This document shows positions 8,577 through 16,504 of a stretch of 36,507 nt of DNA, in pieces. The notes below the pieces were generated by a model. That model was not told where the DNA came from and ran no database searches. It saw nothing but the letters and a program-made list of their open reading frames with translations. The number at the start of each line of letters is the position of its first letter. The first letter of the stretch is position 1. Both the position numbers and the translations under genes were made by a program. Source of the DNA: Streptomyces sp. NRRL B-24085 (GTDB lineage Bacteria > Actinomycetota > Actinomycetes > Streptomycetales > Streptomycetaceae); contig NZ_LJBR01000171.1 in NCBI RefSeq assembly GCF_001282115.1, forward strand, positions 1 to 36,507, in the 5' to 3' direction.

Positions 8577-9845
8577 TCACTTGCTGAAGTCCGGCACCAG
8601 CTTGGCGATGGCGGTCTCCGCGGTGCTCAGGCCCTTGTCCAGGGACTCCTTGCCACCGGCGATCTTCGGCAGCTCGGTGTCCAGCGGGCCCCACAGGGAG
8701 CTGTACTCGGGCAGGGCCGGGCGCGGCTGGGCGGCGGCGAGGACCGTGCCGTAGCCGGCGATGCCCGGGTCGGCCTTGACCTGGTCGGTGTAGGCGTCGT
8801 CGCGGGTGGGCAGCGTGGAGTTCTTCAGCGCGATGGTCGACTGGGACTTCGCGGAGGTCATGAAGTTGACGAACTTCAGCGCGGCCTTCTGGTGGGCGGA
8901 GTCCGAGCCGGCGTAGACCGAGAGGTTGTGGCCGCCGGTCGGGGCGCCCGCCTTGCCGGTGGAGCCGGCCGGGACGGTGGCGATGCCGAGGTTGTTCTTG
9001 TCGGCGAACGCGGAGCCCTTGTAGAAGTTGGTGATCTCCCAGGGGCCCTGGATGATCGCGGCGACCTTGCCGTTGACGAACGCGTCCTGGATGTGGGCGT
9101 AGGCGTCGGCGGTGGTGTCGGCCTTGTGCAGGCCCTTGCCGGAGAAGAGGCTCAGCCAGGTGCCGTAGCCCTTCTTGGCGGCGTCCGAGTTCACCGTGAT
9201 CTTCTTCGCGGCGACGTCGACGGTGTCGGTGCCCTCGCCGTAGAGGAAGGTCTGGGCGTAGTAGGCCTGGGTGGAGCCCCAGTAGCCGTCGACGCCGGTC
9301 TTGTCCTTGATGGTGGCGGCGGCCTTCTTCAGGTCGTCCCAGGTCTTGGGGGCCTCGACGCCGGCCTTCTCGAAGAGCTGCTTGTTGTAGACGAGGGCGA
9401 GGGTGTCGGTGACCAGCGGGACACCGTAGACCTTGCCGTCGTACTTGGCCTGCTCGATCAGGTTGGACTTGAACTTGGCCTGGTCGGCGAGGGCCTCGGT
9501 GCCGTCGAGGGGCAGGAAGTAGCCCTTCTTGGCGAAGGCCGGGGTCCAGCCGACCTCGGAGCGCAGCACGTCGGGGGCGCCGCTCGCGCCGGCGGCGGTG
9601 TCGAACTTGTTCTGCGCCTGGTCGAACTGGACGTTGACGTACTTGACCTTGATGTCCTTGTTGGCGGCCTCGAAGTCCTTGATCAGGGCCTTGTACGTCG
9701 GCGCCTCATTGGTGGCGTTGGAGGTGTCCCACCAGGTGATGGTGACCGGACCGTCGGCCTTGTCGCCGCTGTCGCTTCCGCCGCAGGCCGTCGCCGCGAG
9801 GGCGAAAGACGCCACCAGCGCGGTGGCCGCTATGCCACGCCGCAT
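8577..9845 (-). CDS. malE: Maltodextrin-binding lipoprotein MalE
   Basis: 422 residues from ATG at 9845 with AAGGAG seven bases upstream. A lipoprotein signal peptide ends at Cys21 (ALAATAC, then GGSDSGDKADG), so the mature protein is lipid-anchored outside the membrane. The body is a family 1 extracellular solute-binding protein (VTITWWDTSNATNEAPTYK; later IIQGPWEITNFYKG and GGHNLSVYAGS). It binds maltose and maltodextrins and delivers them to MalF-MalG. It is the first gene of the malEFG operon, with a GCAAG-rich control region upstream that is shared with divergent malR. No ATPase gene accompanies it; in Streptomyces the shared ATPase MsiK, encoded elsewhere, fills that role. Confidence 0.95.
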   Translation of the reverse strand: MRRGIAATALVASFALAATACGGSDSGDKADGPVTITWWDTSNATNEAPTYKALIKDFEAANKDIKVKYVNVQFDQAQNKFDTAAGASGAPDVLRSEVGWTPAFAKKGYFLPLDGTEALADQAKFKSNLIEQAKYDGKVYGVPLVTDTLALVYNKQLFEKAGVEAPKTWDDLKKAAATIKDKTGVDGYWGSTQAYYAQTFLYGEGTDTVDVAAKKITVNSDAAKKGYGTWLSLFSGKGLHKADTTADAYAHIQDAFVNGKVAAIIQGPWEITNFYKGSAFADKNNLGIATVPAGSTGKAGAPTGGHNLSVYAGSDSAHQKAALKFVNFMTSAKSQSTIALKNSTLPTRDDAYTDQVKADPGIAGYGTVLAAAQPRPALPEYSSLWGPLDTELPKIAGGKESLDKGLSTAETAIAKLVPDFSK

Positions 9846-9945
9846 GAGTTCTCCTTGAGGGTGAAAAGCCCGTTGGTGCAGGGTGTCGGCCCCGTCTGCC
9901 GTCCCTGCCTGCCGACTGCGCCGTTGCGGCCGCCGGGCGAGTGGG

Positions 9946-9998
9946 AACGTAACAGCGATGCAAGGCTTGCGAAAGACCTTGCAGAAAAAAAGTGCAAG
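9946..9998 (-). promoter_or_regulatory. malE promoter and MalR-type operator cluster
   Basis: Minus-strand -10 TACGTT (9946-9951) matches the aml -10; the -35 is poor (TTTCGC at 9969-9974). Half-sites on the plus strand: GCAAG 9960-9964 with CTTGC 9966-9970 as an inverted pair, CTTGC 9978-9982 and GCAAG 9994-9998. MalR binding is inferred. Confidence 0.65.
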
Positions 9999-10086
9999 AG
10001 ACTGCGGAAGTTACCCCGTCGTGATCCCTCGTCGACCGTCACGAGACCCTTGTTTTACGGGGCTGAGCGGGATGACTACGGGTTGT

Positions 10087-10108
10087 GCAAGACTCTGCAA
10101 GCTCTTGC
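10087..10108 (+). promoter_or_regulatory. malR-proximal MalR-type operator
   Basis: GCAAG at 10087-10091 and 10097-10101 plus CTTGC at 10104-10108; the last two form the near-palindrome GCAAGCTCTTGC. It lies 70-90 bp before the malR ATG and suits autoregulation. The rest of the 332-bp malE-malR gap shows no other clear element. Confidence 0.6.
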
Positions 10109-10177
10109 CATCCCCCTCCCGTACGGGAATCATCCCCTTGCGGGACAAGGGGCGCCGACCAGAACAGAGGGACCGCG

Positions 10178-11242
10178 ATGACGATACGGCCGGTACAGTC
10201 CGGTGGCGTGACCACACGGCTAGCCGACATCGCTGTTCAGGCGGGGGTGAGCGAAGCGACCGTCAGCCGCGTCCTCAACGGGAAGCCGGGTGTCGCCGCC
10301 ACCACCCGCCAGTCCGTGCTGGCCGCACTGGACGTGCTGGGCTACGAGCGCCCGGTCCGGCTGCGGCAGCGCAGCGAGGGCCTGGTGGGCCTGATCACCC
10401 CGGAGCTGGAGAACCCGATATTCCCGGCCCTGGCCCAGGTGATCGGCCAGGCGCTGACCCGGCAGGGGTACACCCCGGTCCTCGCCACCCAGACCCCGGG
10501 CGGCTCCACGGAGGACGAGCTCACCGAGATGCTCGTCGACCGGGGCGTGGCCGGCATCATCTTCGTCTCCGGGTTGCACGCGGACACCTCCGCCGACATG
10601 CAGCGCTACGAGCAGTTGCGGGCGCAGGGCGTGCCGTTCGTGCTCGTGGACGGCTTCTCGCCGAAGGTGCAGGCGCCGTTCATCTCCCCCGACGACCGGG
10701 CCGCGATGGCGCTGGCGGTGACCCATCTGGTGTCGCTGGGGCACACCCGGATCGGCCTGGCGCTCGGACCGAAGCGCTTCGTGCCGGTGCAGCGCAAGAT
10801 CGAGGGCTTCGTGCGCACCATGCAGGACCAGCTGGGGCTGGCCGCGGCGACCGTCGAGGCGGACCTCGTCCAGCACTCCCTGTACACCCTGGAGGGCGGT
10901 CAGGCGGCCGCGACGGCCCTCATCGACCGGGACTGCACGGCGGTCGTGTGCGCGAGCGACATGATGGCGCTGGGCGCGATACGGGCGGCCCGGCAGCGGG
11001 GCCTGGAGGTGCCGCGGGACGTGTCGGTGGTGGGCTTCGACGACTCCCCGCTGATCGCCTTCACCGACCCGCCGCTGACGACGGTCCGCAAGCCGGTGCC
11101 GGCCATGGGACAGGCCGCGGTGCGGACCCTGCTGGAGGAGATCGGCGGAACGCCCGCGCCGCACAGCGAGTTCGTGTTCATGCCGGAGCTGGTGGTGCGG
11201 GGTTCGACCGCTTCGGCCCCCGGCGACCGGGCTCGTCCGTAA
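10178..11242 (+). CDS. malR: LacI-family maltose regulon repressor MalR
   Basis: 354 residues from ATG at 10178, which has CAGAGGGA just upstream. A GTG at 10208 would give 344 residues and starts directly at the HTH. The frame also extends back to 10085, but that part overlaps the operator cluster. The LacI helix-turn-helix is TTRLADIAVQAGVSEATVSR followed by VLNGKPGV. A periplasmic-binding-like sensor domain follows (GLVGLITPELENPIFPALAQ, DRGVAGIIFVSG, FVLVDGF, VVCASDMMALGAI, VVGFDDSPL). The family represses target promoters and releases DNA on sugar binding. Its divergence from malE and the repeated half-sites at malE, malR, pulA and aml mark it as the regulon repressor. The effector (maltose or a longer maltodextrin) is inferred. 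Confidence 0.93.
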   Translation: MTIRPVQSGGVTTRLADIAVQAGVSEATVSRVLNGKPGVAATTRQSVLAALDVLGYERPVRLRQRSEGLVGLITPELENPIFPALAQVIGQALTRQGYTPVLATQTPGGSTEDELTEMLVDRGVAGIIFVSGLHADTSADMQRYEQLRAQGVPFVLVDGFSPKVQAPFISPDDRAAMALAVTHLVSLGHTRIGLALGPKRFVPVQRKIEGFVRTMQDQLGLAAATVEADLVQHSLYTLEGGQAAATALIDRDCTAVVCASDMMALGAIRAARQRGLEVPRDVSVVGFDDSPLIAFTDPPLTTVRKPVPAMGQAAVRTLLEEIGGTPAPHSEFVFMPELVVRGSTASAPGDRARP

Positions 11243-11251
11243 GGCGGAGGA

Positions 11252-11277
11252 ACCGGTGCCCTTTCCCCTGCACCGGT
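11252..11277 (+). terminator. Terminator after malR
   Basis: Perfect 8-bp inverted repeat ACCGGTGC / GCACCGGT with a 10-nt pyrimidine-rich loop, starting 10 bp beyond the malR stop. Confidence 0.5.
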
Positions 11278-11374
11278 AGGAGAACGGGACAGTCCGCCCG
11301 TCGTAGGACATGCGGCCCGAACCCGACCGCGGGATGATCGGTGGGGTAAAGCGTTTCTGGCAGACTTTGTGTCT

Positions 11375-12253
11375 ATGGGTGACTCGACCGTGACCAGTCT
11401 GGACGACCGCGGGAATGCGGCCGCTCCTGACTCCCTCACGGCCGTGGACCGGCCGGTCCTGCTCCGTCGGCTGCGCACCCCGCGCAGGCCGCGCCTGTGG
11501 TTCGAGATCCTGCTGATCGCGGTGAGTTACTGGACGTACTCGCTGATCCGCAACGCGGTACCGGAGCAGAAGGCACAGGCGCTGCGCAACGCCGACTGGA
11601 TCTGGCGGATGGAGCACCACCTCGGCATCGCGGTCGAGGAGTCCGTCAACCACGCTGTCAACTCGGTGACTTGGCTCGTCGTCGGGATGAACTACTACTA
11701 CGCGACACTGCACTTCGTCGTGACGCTGGGCGTCCTGGTCTGGCTCTACCGCAGCCATCCCGGCCGCTACGCGGCCACCCGCATGGTCCTGTTCGCGACG
11801 ACGGGTGTGGCCCTGGTCGGTTACTACCTGTACCCGCTCGCACCCCCGCGGCTGATGACCGGCGGCGACTTCGTCGACACGGTCATGGTCCACGCGACCT
11901 GGGGCTCGATGGCCTCCGGCGACCTCAAGCACATGTCCAACCAGTACGCCGCGATGCCGTCCATGCACATCGGCTGGTCCCTGTGGTGCGGTCTGACGAT
12001 CTTCGCGCTGGCGTCGGTGCCGTGGGTCCGGGTCCTGGGCCTCGTCTACCCGGCGGCGACCCTGCTGGTCATCGTCGCCACGGCCAACCACTTCTGGCTC
12101 GACGCGGTCGGCGGCGTCCTGTGCCTGCTGTTCGGCTACACGGTGGCCCGCCTCTGGTACGGAGCACAGCCGTACGCCCTGCCGAAGGTGCCGTACGCAC
12201 GGCCGACGAGGGCGGCGCCGGACGAGCGCGAGCCGCTGCACACCCGGGCCTAG
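11375..12253 (+). CDS. PAP2-superfamily integral membrane phosphatase/phosphotransferase
   Basis: 292 residues from ATG at 11375; a GTG two codons upstream (11369) is equally possible, and neither has a clear ribosome site. About five or six membrane segments are visible (for example FEILLIAVSYWTYSLI, NYYYATLHFVVTLGVLVWL, MVLFATTGVALVGYYLYPLA, WVRVLGLVYPAATLLVIVAT). The PAP2 motifs are degenerate but recognisable: YPLAPPRLM, MPSMHIGWSLW with the conserved Ser-x-His, and ATANHFWLDAVGG with the His and Asp of the last motif. This resembles the inositolphosphotransferase (Aur1-like) branch found in actinomycetes, acting on lipid phosphates at the membrane. The substrate cannot be told from sequence. 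It converges on glnE with only 30 bp between the stops. Confidence 0.85.
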   Translation: MGDSTVTSLDDRGNAAAPDSLTAVDRPVLLRRLRTPRRPRLWFEILLIAVSYWTYSLIRNAVPEQKAQALRNADWIWRMEHHLGIAVEESVNHAVNSVTWLVVGMNYYYATLHFVVTLGVLVWLYRSHPGRYAATRMVLFATTGVALVGYYLYPLAPPRLMTGGDFVDTVMVHATWGSMASGDLKHMSNQYAAMPSMHIGWSLWCGLTIFALASVPWVRVLGLVYPAATLLVIVATANHFWLDAVGGVLCLLFGYTVARLWYGAQPYALPKVPYARPTRAAPDEREPLHTRA

Positions 12254-12283
12254 GGCTCCGGCCCGCGCCCCGGGAGGGCGCCG

Positions 12284-15271
12284 CTACCCTCCGTAGAACA
12301 ACTCGTCCACCACGCCACGCGCCCGCCGGGCCGTTCGTCGGTAGTCGTCCAGCATGTCGCCCGCGTGACCCGGCCCGTACCCCAGGTAGCGGCCCACCGC
12401 GGCGAGTTCGCGGGCCTCGGCCGGGAAGGTGTCCCCGGCCCGGCCGCGCACCAGCATCACCGCGTTGCGCACCCGGGTCGCGAGCACCCACGCCTCGTCG
12501 AGGACCTGGGTGTCGTCCGCGGAGATGAACCCGGCGTCCCGTGCGGCGGCGAGGGCCGCCCGGGTGCGGGTCGTGCGCAGGCCCGGCACCTGGGCCCCGT
12601 GCCGCATCTGGAGCAGCTGGACCGTCCACTCGACGTCGGACAGCCCGCCCGGCCCGAGCTTGGTGTGCAGTTTCGGGTCGGCGCCGCGCGGCATCCGCTC
12701 GGCCTCCATGCGTGCCTTCAGCCGCCGGATCTCGCGTACCGCGTCGTCGCCGAGGCCGGCCGCCGGATAGCGCAGGGGGTCGATGAGCTCGACGAAGCGG
12801 CGGCCCAGATCGGCGTCCCCGGCGACCGGTTCGGCCCGCAGCAGCGCCTGCGCCTCCCAGGCGAGGGACCAGCGGCGGTAGTAGGCCGCGTACGACGTCA
12901 GCGTGCGCACCAGCGGACCGGACTTGCCCTCCGGGCGCAGGTCGGCGTCGATGAGCAGCGGGGGGTCGGCGCTCGGGATCTGGAGCAGCCGGCGCATCTC
13001 GGAGACGACCTTGTTGGCGGCCTGGGAGGCCTCCCGCTCGTCGACGCCCTCGCAGGGTTCGTGGACGAACAGGACGTCCGCGTCGGAGCCGTAGCCGAGT
13101 TCGTGTCCGCCGAAGCGGCCCATGCCGATGACGGCGAACCGGGTCGGCAGGGTGTCGCCCCAGGTGTCCCGGACCACCGCGCGCAGGGTGCCGGCGAGGG
13201 TCGCGGCGGTCAGGTCGGACACGGCGGCGCCGACACGGTCCACCAGGGCGCCCTGGTCCGGTTCGGCGGGCCGGGTCTCGGTGCCGTAGGAGCCGACGAT
13301 GTCCGCGGCGGCCGTACGGAAGAGTTCGCGGCGGCGGACGCCACGGGCCGCGGTGACCGCCTGGGCGGCCCCGTCGGCGCGGCGGACGGCGGCGAGTATC
13401 TCCTGTTCGAGCCCGGCGCGCCCGCGCGGTGCGAGCCCGCCGCCGTCGCCGTCCCCGAGGAGCGCCACGGCCTCCGGGGCGCGCATCAGCAGGTCGGGGG
13501 CGAGACGGCCGGCGGACAGCACGCGCGCGAGGTTCTCGGCGGCGGCGCCCTCGTCCCTGAGCAGCCGCAGGTACCAGGGCGTCTTGCCCAACGCGTCCGA
13601 CACCTTGCGGAAGTTGAGCAGTCCGGCGTCCGGGTCGGCGGACTCGGCGAACCAGCCCAGCAGGACCGGCAGGAGGGTGCGCTGGATGGCGGCCTTGCGG
13701 GTGACGCCGGAGGCGAGGGCCTCCAGGTGGCGCAGGGCGGAGGCCGGGTCCGCGTACCCGAGCGCGACCAGCCGCTCCCGGGCCGCTCCGGCGCTCAACC
13801 TGATCTCGCCGGGCCCGAGTTGGGCCACGGCGTCCAGCAGCGGCCGGTAGAACAGCTTCTCGTGCAGTCGTCGTACGACGGAGGCGTGCCGCTTCCACTC
13901 CCGGTGGAGCCCGGTCACCGGGTCGGCGCGCAGCCCGAGGGAGCGGCCGAGGCGGCGCAGGTCGGCCTCGTCCTCGGGGACGAGGTGGGTGCGGCGCAGC
14001 CGGTAGAGCTGGATGCGGTGCTCCATGGAGCGCAGGAAGCGGTAGGCGTCGTCGAGCTGGGCGGCGTCGGCCCGGCCGACGTAGCCGCCGGCGGCGAGCG
14101 CCTGGAGGGCGTCGAGGGTGGTGCCACTGCGCAGCGAGCCGTCCTCCCGGCCGTGCACCAACTGAAGGAGCTGTACGGCGAATTCGACGTCCCGGAGACC
14201 GCCGGGACCGAGCTTCAGCTGCCGGTCGAGTTCGGCGACGGGGATGTTCTCCACGACCCGGCGCCGCATCTTCTGCACGTCGGCGACGAAGTTCTCGCGC
14301 TCGGCGGCCTTCCAGACCAGGGGTTCGAGGGCAGCGACGTACTCCTCGCCGAGCTCCAGGTCGCCGGCGACCGGGCGCGCCTTGAGGAGGGCCTGGAACT
14401 CCCAGGTCTTGGCCCAGCGCTGGTAGTAGGCGAGATGGGAGGAGAGGGTGCGCACGAGCGGTCCGTTCCGTCCCTCGGGGCGCAGGTTGGCGTCGACGGG
14501 CCAGATGGACCCCTCGACGGTCGTCTCCGAACACACCCGCATCATGTGCGAGGCGAGCTTGGTGGCGGCGCGCAGGGCCTTGCCCTCGTCGGCCCCGTCG
14601 ACGGCCTCCCCGACGAAGATGACGTCGACGTCGGACACGTAATTCAGCTCGTGGCCACCGCACTTGCCCATCGCGATCACCGCGAGCCGGCACAGCGCCG
14701 CGTCCTCGGGGGCGGCCGCCCGCGCGATGCCCAGCGCGGCGCGCAGGGTCGCGGTGGCGAGGTCGGCGAGCTCGGCGGCGGTCTCGGCGAGGTCGATGGT
14801 GCCGCACACGTCCCGGGCGGCGATCGACAGCAGACAGCGCCGGTAGGCGACGCGCAGGGCGACGGGGTCGGTGGCCTCGGCGAGCCCGCGCTCGAACTCC
14901 TCGACGCCGGGGTGCAGGTCGCGGGGCTCGTAGGTGACGAGGGCGTGCCAGTCGCCGGGATGCCGGGCGAGGTGCTCGGCGAGCGCGGCGGAGGCGCCGA
15001 GCACCCCGAGCAGCCGGTCCCGGAACGGCTTGGCCGCTATCAGGGTGTCGAGCAGTTCCCGGTCGGGCTGCGCCTCCAGCAGGCGTACGAGACCGAGCAG
15101 CGCGAGATCGGGGTCGGCGGTGGCGCCGAGCGCCTCGAGGAGCACCGGGTCGTTGCGTACGGCGCTGAGCTCGGCGCTCTCCAACAGCCGCTCGGCGGCG
15201 GACGGATCGGTGAAACCGTGCCGCAGCAGCCGCGTGAAGGTACTGCTTCTGCGCCCCGGCGCCGACGTCAT
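12284..15271 (-). CDS. glnE: Bifunctional glutamine synthetase adenylyltransferase/adenylyl-removing enzyme
   Basis: 995 residues from ATG at 15271 with GGAGG five bases upstream; the frame stays open to 15886 but reads antisense to the next gene. Two homologous nucleotidyltransferase halves are evident. The N-terminal (deadenylylating) half has MGKCGGHELNYVSDVDVIF from Met201, with Asp214 and Asp216. The C-terminal (adenylylating) half has MGRFGGHELGYGSDADVLF from Met717, with Asp730 and Asp732. Each is followed by the family's conserved segment (RPEGRNGPLVRTLSSHLAYY; RPEGKSGPLVRTLTSYAAYY) and a LGPGGLRDVEF / LGPGGLSDVEW block. GlnE attaches AMP to, or removes it from, a tyrosine of glutamine synthetase I to match nitrogen supply. 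The length fits Streptomyces GlnE, and glnA2 lies 1.2 kb away. Confidence 0.97.
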   Translation of the reverse strand: MTSAPGRRSSTFTRLLRHGFTDPSAAERLLESAELSAVRNDPVLLEALGATADPDLALLGLVRLLEAQPDRELLDTLIAAKPFRDRLLGVLGASAALAEHLARHPGDWHALVTYEPRDLHPGVEEFERGLAEATDPVALRVAYRRCLLSIAARDVCGTIDLAETAAELADLATATLRAALGIARAAAPEDAALCRLAVIAMGKCGGHELNYVSDVDVIFVGEAVDGADEGKALRAATKLASHMMRVCSETTVEGSIWPVDANLRPEGRNGPLVRTLSSHLAYYQRWAKTWEFQALLKARPVAGDLELGEEYVAALEPLVWKAAERENFVADVQKMRRRVVENIPVAELDRQLKLGPGGLRDVEFAVQLLQLVHGREDGSLRSGTTLDALQALAAGGYVGRADAAQLDDAYRFLRSMEHRIQLYRLRRTHLVPEDEADLRRLGRSLGLRADPVTGLHREWKRHASVVRRLHEKLFYRPLLDAVAQLGPGEIRLSAGAARERLVALGYADPASALRHLEALASGVTRKAAIQRTLLPVLLGWFAESADPDAGLLNFRKVSDALGKTPWYLRLLRDEGAAAENLARVLSAGRLAPDLLMRAPEAVALLGDGDGGGLAPRGRAGLEQEILAAVRRADGAAQAVTAARGVRRRELFRTAAADIVGSYGTETRPAEPDQGALVDRVGAAVSDLTAATLAGTLRAVVRDTWGDTLPTRFAVIGMGRFGGHELGYGSDADVLFVHEPCEGVDEREASQAANKVVSEMRRLLQIPSADPPLLIDADLRPEGKSGPLVRTLTSYAAYYRRWSLAWEAQALLRAEPVAGDADLGRRFVELIDPLRYPAAGLGDDAVREIRRLKARMEAERMPRGADPKLHTKLGPGGLSDVEWTVQLLQMRHGAQVPGLRTTRTRAALAAARDAGFISADDTQVLDEAWVLATRVRNAVMLVRGRAGDTFPAEARELAAVGRYLGYGPGHAGDMLDDYRRTARRARGVVDELFYGG

Positions 15272-15460
15272 CCCGGCCTCCCGTCCGATCAAGGTCGTGT
15301 CGGTCGAGCCTAACCGGGAAGCCGCGGAGAAGCGCCTGGACGCCGGTGGGCGGATTCCGGGGCGTCCCGCTCCGCATGCGGGGCACGCCTTCGGCAGACT
15401 GGGGGTGTCGAGCCGGACCGCCGCGGTGGCCCGGGTGTTCCCCGAGCCGGAGGCTGTGTG

Positions 15461-15970
15461 ATGACCGAGAAGGAACCCGAGACCCACCTCGATGCCCGCT
15501 ACAGCGACCCGGGCGCGACGGCGCACTCCTGGGCCGACGCGGTGTCCCTGCTGGCCTCCGCCGAGCTGTTCTGGATCTCGACGGTACGGCCGGACGGGCG
15601 CCCGCACGTCACGCCGTTGCCGGCCGTGTGGGCCCACGGGGCGCTGCACTTCTGCACGGGCCCCGAGGAGCGCAAGGCGAGGAACCTCGCGCACAACGCG
15701 CACGTGACGCTGACGACCGGCACCAACATCTGGGACAAGGGCTACGACCTGGTGGTGGAGGGCGAGGCGGTACGGGTCTCCGACGACACGAGGCTGCGCG
15801 AGCTGGCCGCTGCGTGGGAGGCGAAGTACGGCGACTTCTGGCGCTTCGAGGTGCGGGACGGCTACTTCCACCACGGACCGGGACACGCCGTCGTATATGC
15901 GGTGGCGCCGCGCACCGTTTTCGGCTTCGGTAAGGGACAGCCGTTCAGCCAGACGCGGTGGCGTTTCTGA
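15461..15970 (+). CDS. PPOX (pyridoxamine 5'-phosphate oxidase)-fold flavin/F420-binding protein
   Basis: 169 residues from ATG at 15461 (GGAGG seven bases upstream); a GTG immediately before it is too close to that site. The split-barrel family signature is ISTVRPDGRPHVTPLPAVWA near residue 40, then LHFCTGPEERKARNLAHNAH and the segment VEGEAVRVSD. Members bind FMN or cofactor F420 and reduce small substrates, or have uncharacterised roles. The cofactor choice cannot be fixed here. It is divergent from glnE (189 bp apart), and the VOC gene follows 40 bp downstream in the same direction, so the two may be co-transcribed. Confidence 0.85.
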   Translation: MTEKEPETHLDARYSDPGATAHSWADAVSLLASAELFWISTVRPDGRPHVTPLPAVWAHGALHFCTGPEERKARNLAHNAHVTLTTGTNIWDKGYDLVVEGEAVRVSDDTRLRELAAAWEAKYGDFWRFEVRDGYFHHGPGHAVVYAVAPRTVFGFGKGQPFSQTRWRF

Positions 15971-16010
15971 GAACGGCCCTCTGTACGGACGTCGACAAGG
16001 GAGTCACGCC

Positions 16011-16445
16011 ATGGACATGAGCCTCGAAGTGATCCTGCTGCCGGTCACGGACGTGGACCGCGCCAAGGAGTTCTACCGCGACAAGGTCGGTTTCCACGTG
16101 GATCTGGACGGCGAGGTCATGGAGGGAGTCCGCATCGTCCAGCTCACCCCGCCCGGCTCGGGCTGTTCCATCGCCCTGGTGGACGGCCTCCAGATCCCGA
16201 CCGGAGCCCCGCAGCCCGGCACCTACCACGGCATGCAACTGTGTGTGACGGACGCGAAGGCGGCGTACGAGGAGCTCACCGCCCGCGGCCTGGACGTGAG
16301 CGAACCGGTCCAGTTCGCCCCGCAGGACGGTGCCACCTTCATGTACTTCAAGGACCCGGACGGCAACGGCTGGGCGATCCAGGAGTACAAGCGCCGCGAG
16401 ACGGAGCCGCTGCACCAGGTGCTGGCGCAGCAGGCGGCCCGGTAG
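16011..16445 (+). CDS. VOC superfamily (glyoxalase/dioxygenase fold) protein
   Basis: 144 residues from ATG at 16011, which has AGGGAG seven bases upstream; the longer frame from 15897 overlaps the preceding gene. It is one betaalphabetabetabeta pair: EVILLPVTDVDRAKEFYRDK and GFHVDLDGE in the first half, HGMQLCVTDAKAAYEEL and FMYFKDPDGNGWAIQEY in the second. The last motif (DPDGN..) is the typical VOC ending with the metal-binding Glu near EY. No specific substrate can be assigned; relatives include glyoxalase I-like and antibiotic-binding proteins. It is followed at once by a hairpin shared with convergent glnA2. Confidence 0.88.
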   Translation: MDMSLEVILLPVTDVDRAKEFYRDKVGFHVDLDGEVMEGVRIVQLTPPGSGCSIALVDGLQIPTGAPQPGTYHGMQLCVTDAKAAYEELTARGLDVSEPVQFAPQDGATFMYFKDPDGNGWAIQEYKRRETEPLHQVLAQQAAR

Positions 16446-16456
16446 CCCGCCAGGCC

Positions 16457-16492
16457 GGGGTGCGGGGAACCGCGCGACAGTCCCCGCACCCC
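16457..16492. terminator. Bidirectional terminator between the VOC gene and glnA2
   Basis: Perfect 12-bp inverted repeat GGGGTGCGGGGA / TCCCCGCACCCC (16457-16468, 16481-16492) with loop ACCGCGCGACAG, in the 59-bp gap between two convergent stop codons. The left arm and loop resemble the 30-nt repeat at 6459. Confidence 0.75.
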
Positions 16493-16504
16493 CGGCGCGG
16501 AGCC

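Noticed and set aside
10220..12241. A 673-codon minus-strand frame opposite malR and the PAP2 gene
   Set aside because: The composition is that of an antisense frame and has no domain motif; both plus-strand genes are well supported.
12365..15313. A 982-codon plus-strand frame opposite glnE
   Set aside because: Low-complexity Gly/Val/Glu-rich translation with no motif; the opposite strand holds an unmistakable GlnE.
12284..15886. A 1200-codon frame suggesting a longer GlnE with about 200 extra N-terminal residues
   Set aside because: The extra part is antisense to the PPOX-like gene, lacks conserved sequence, and GGAGG sits just before ATG 15271.
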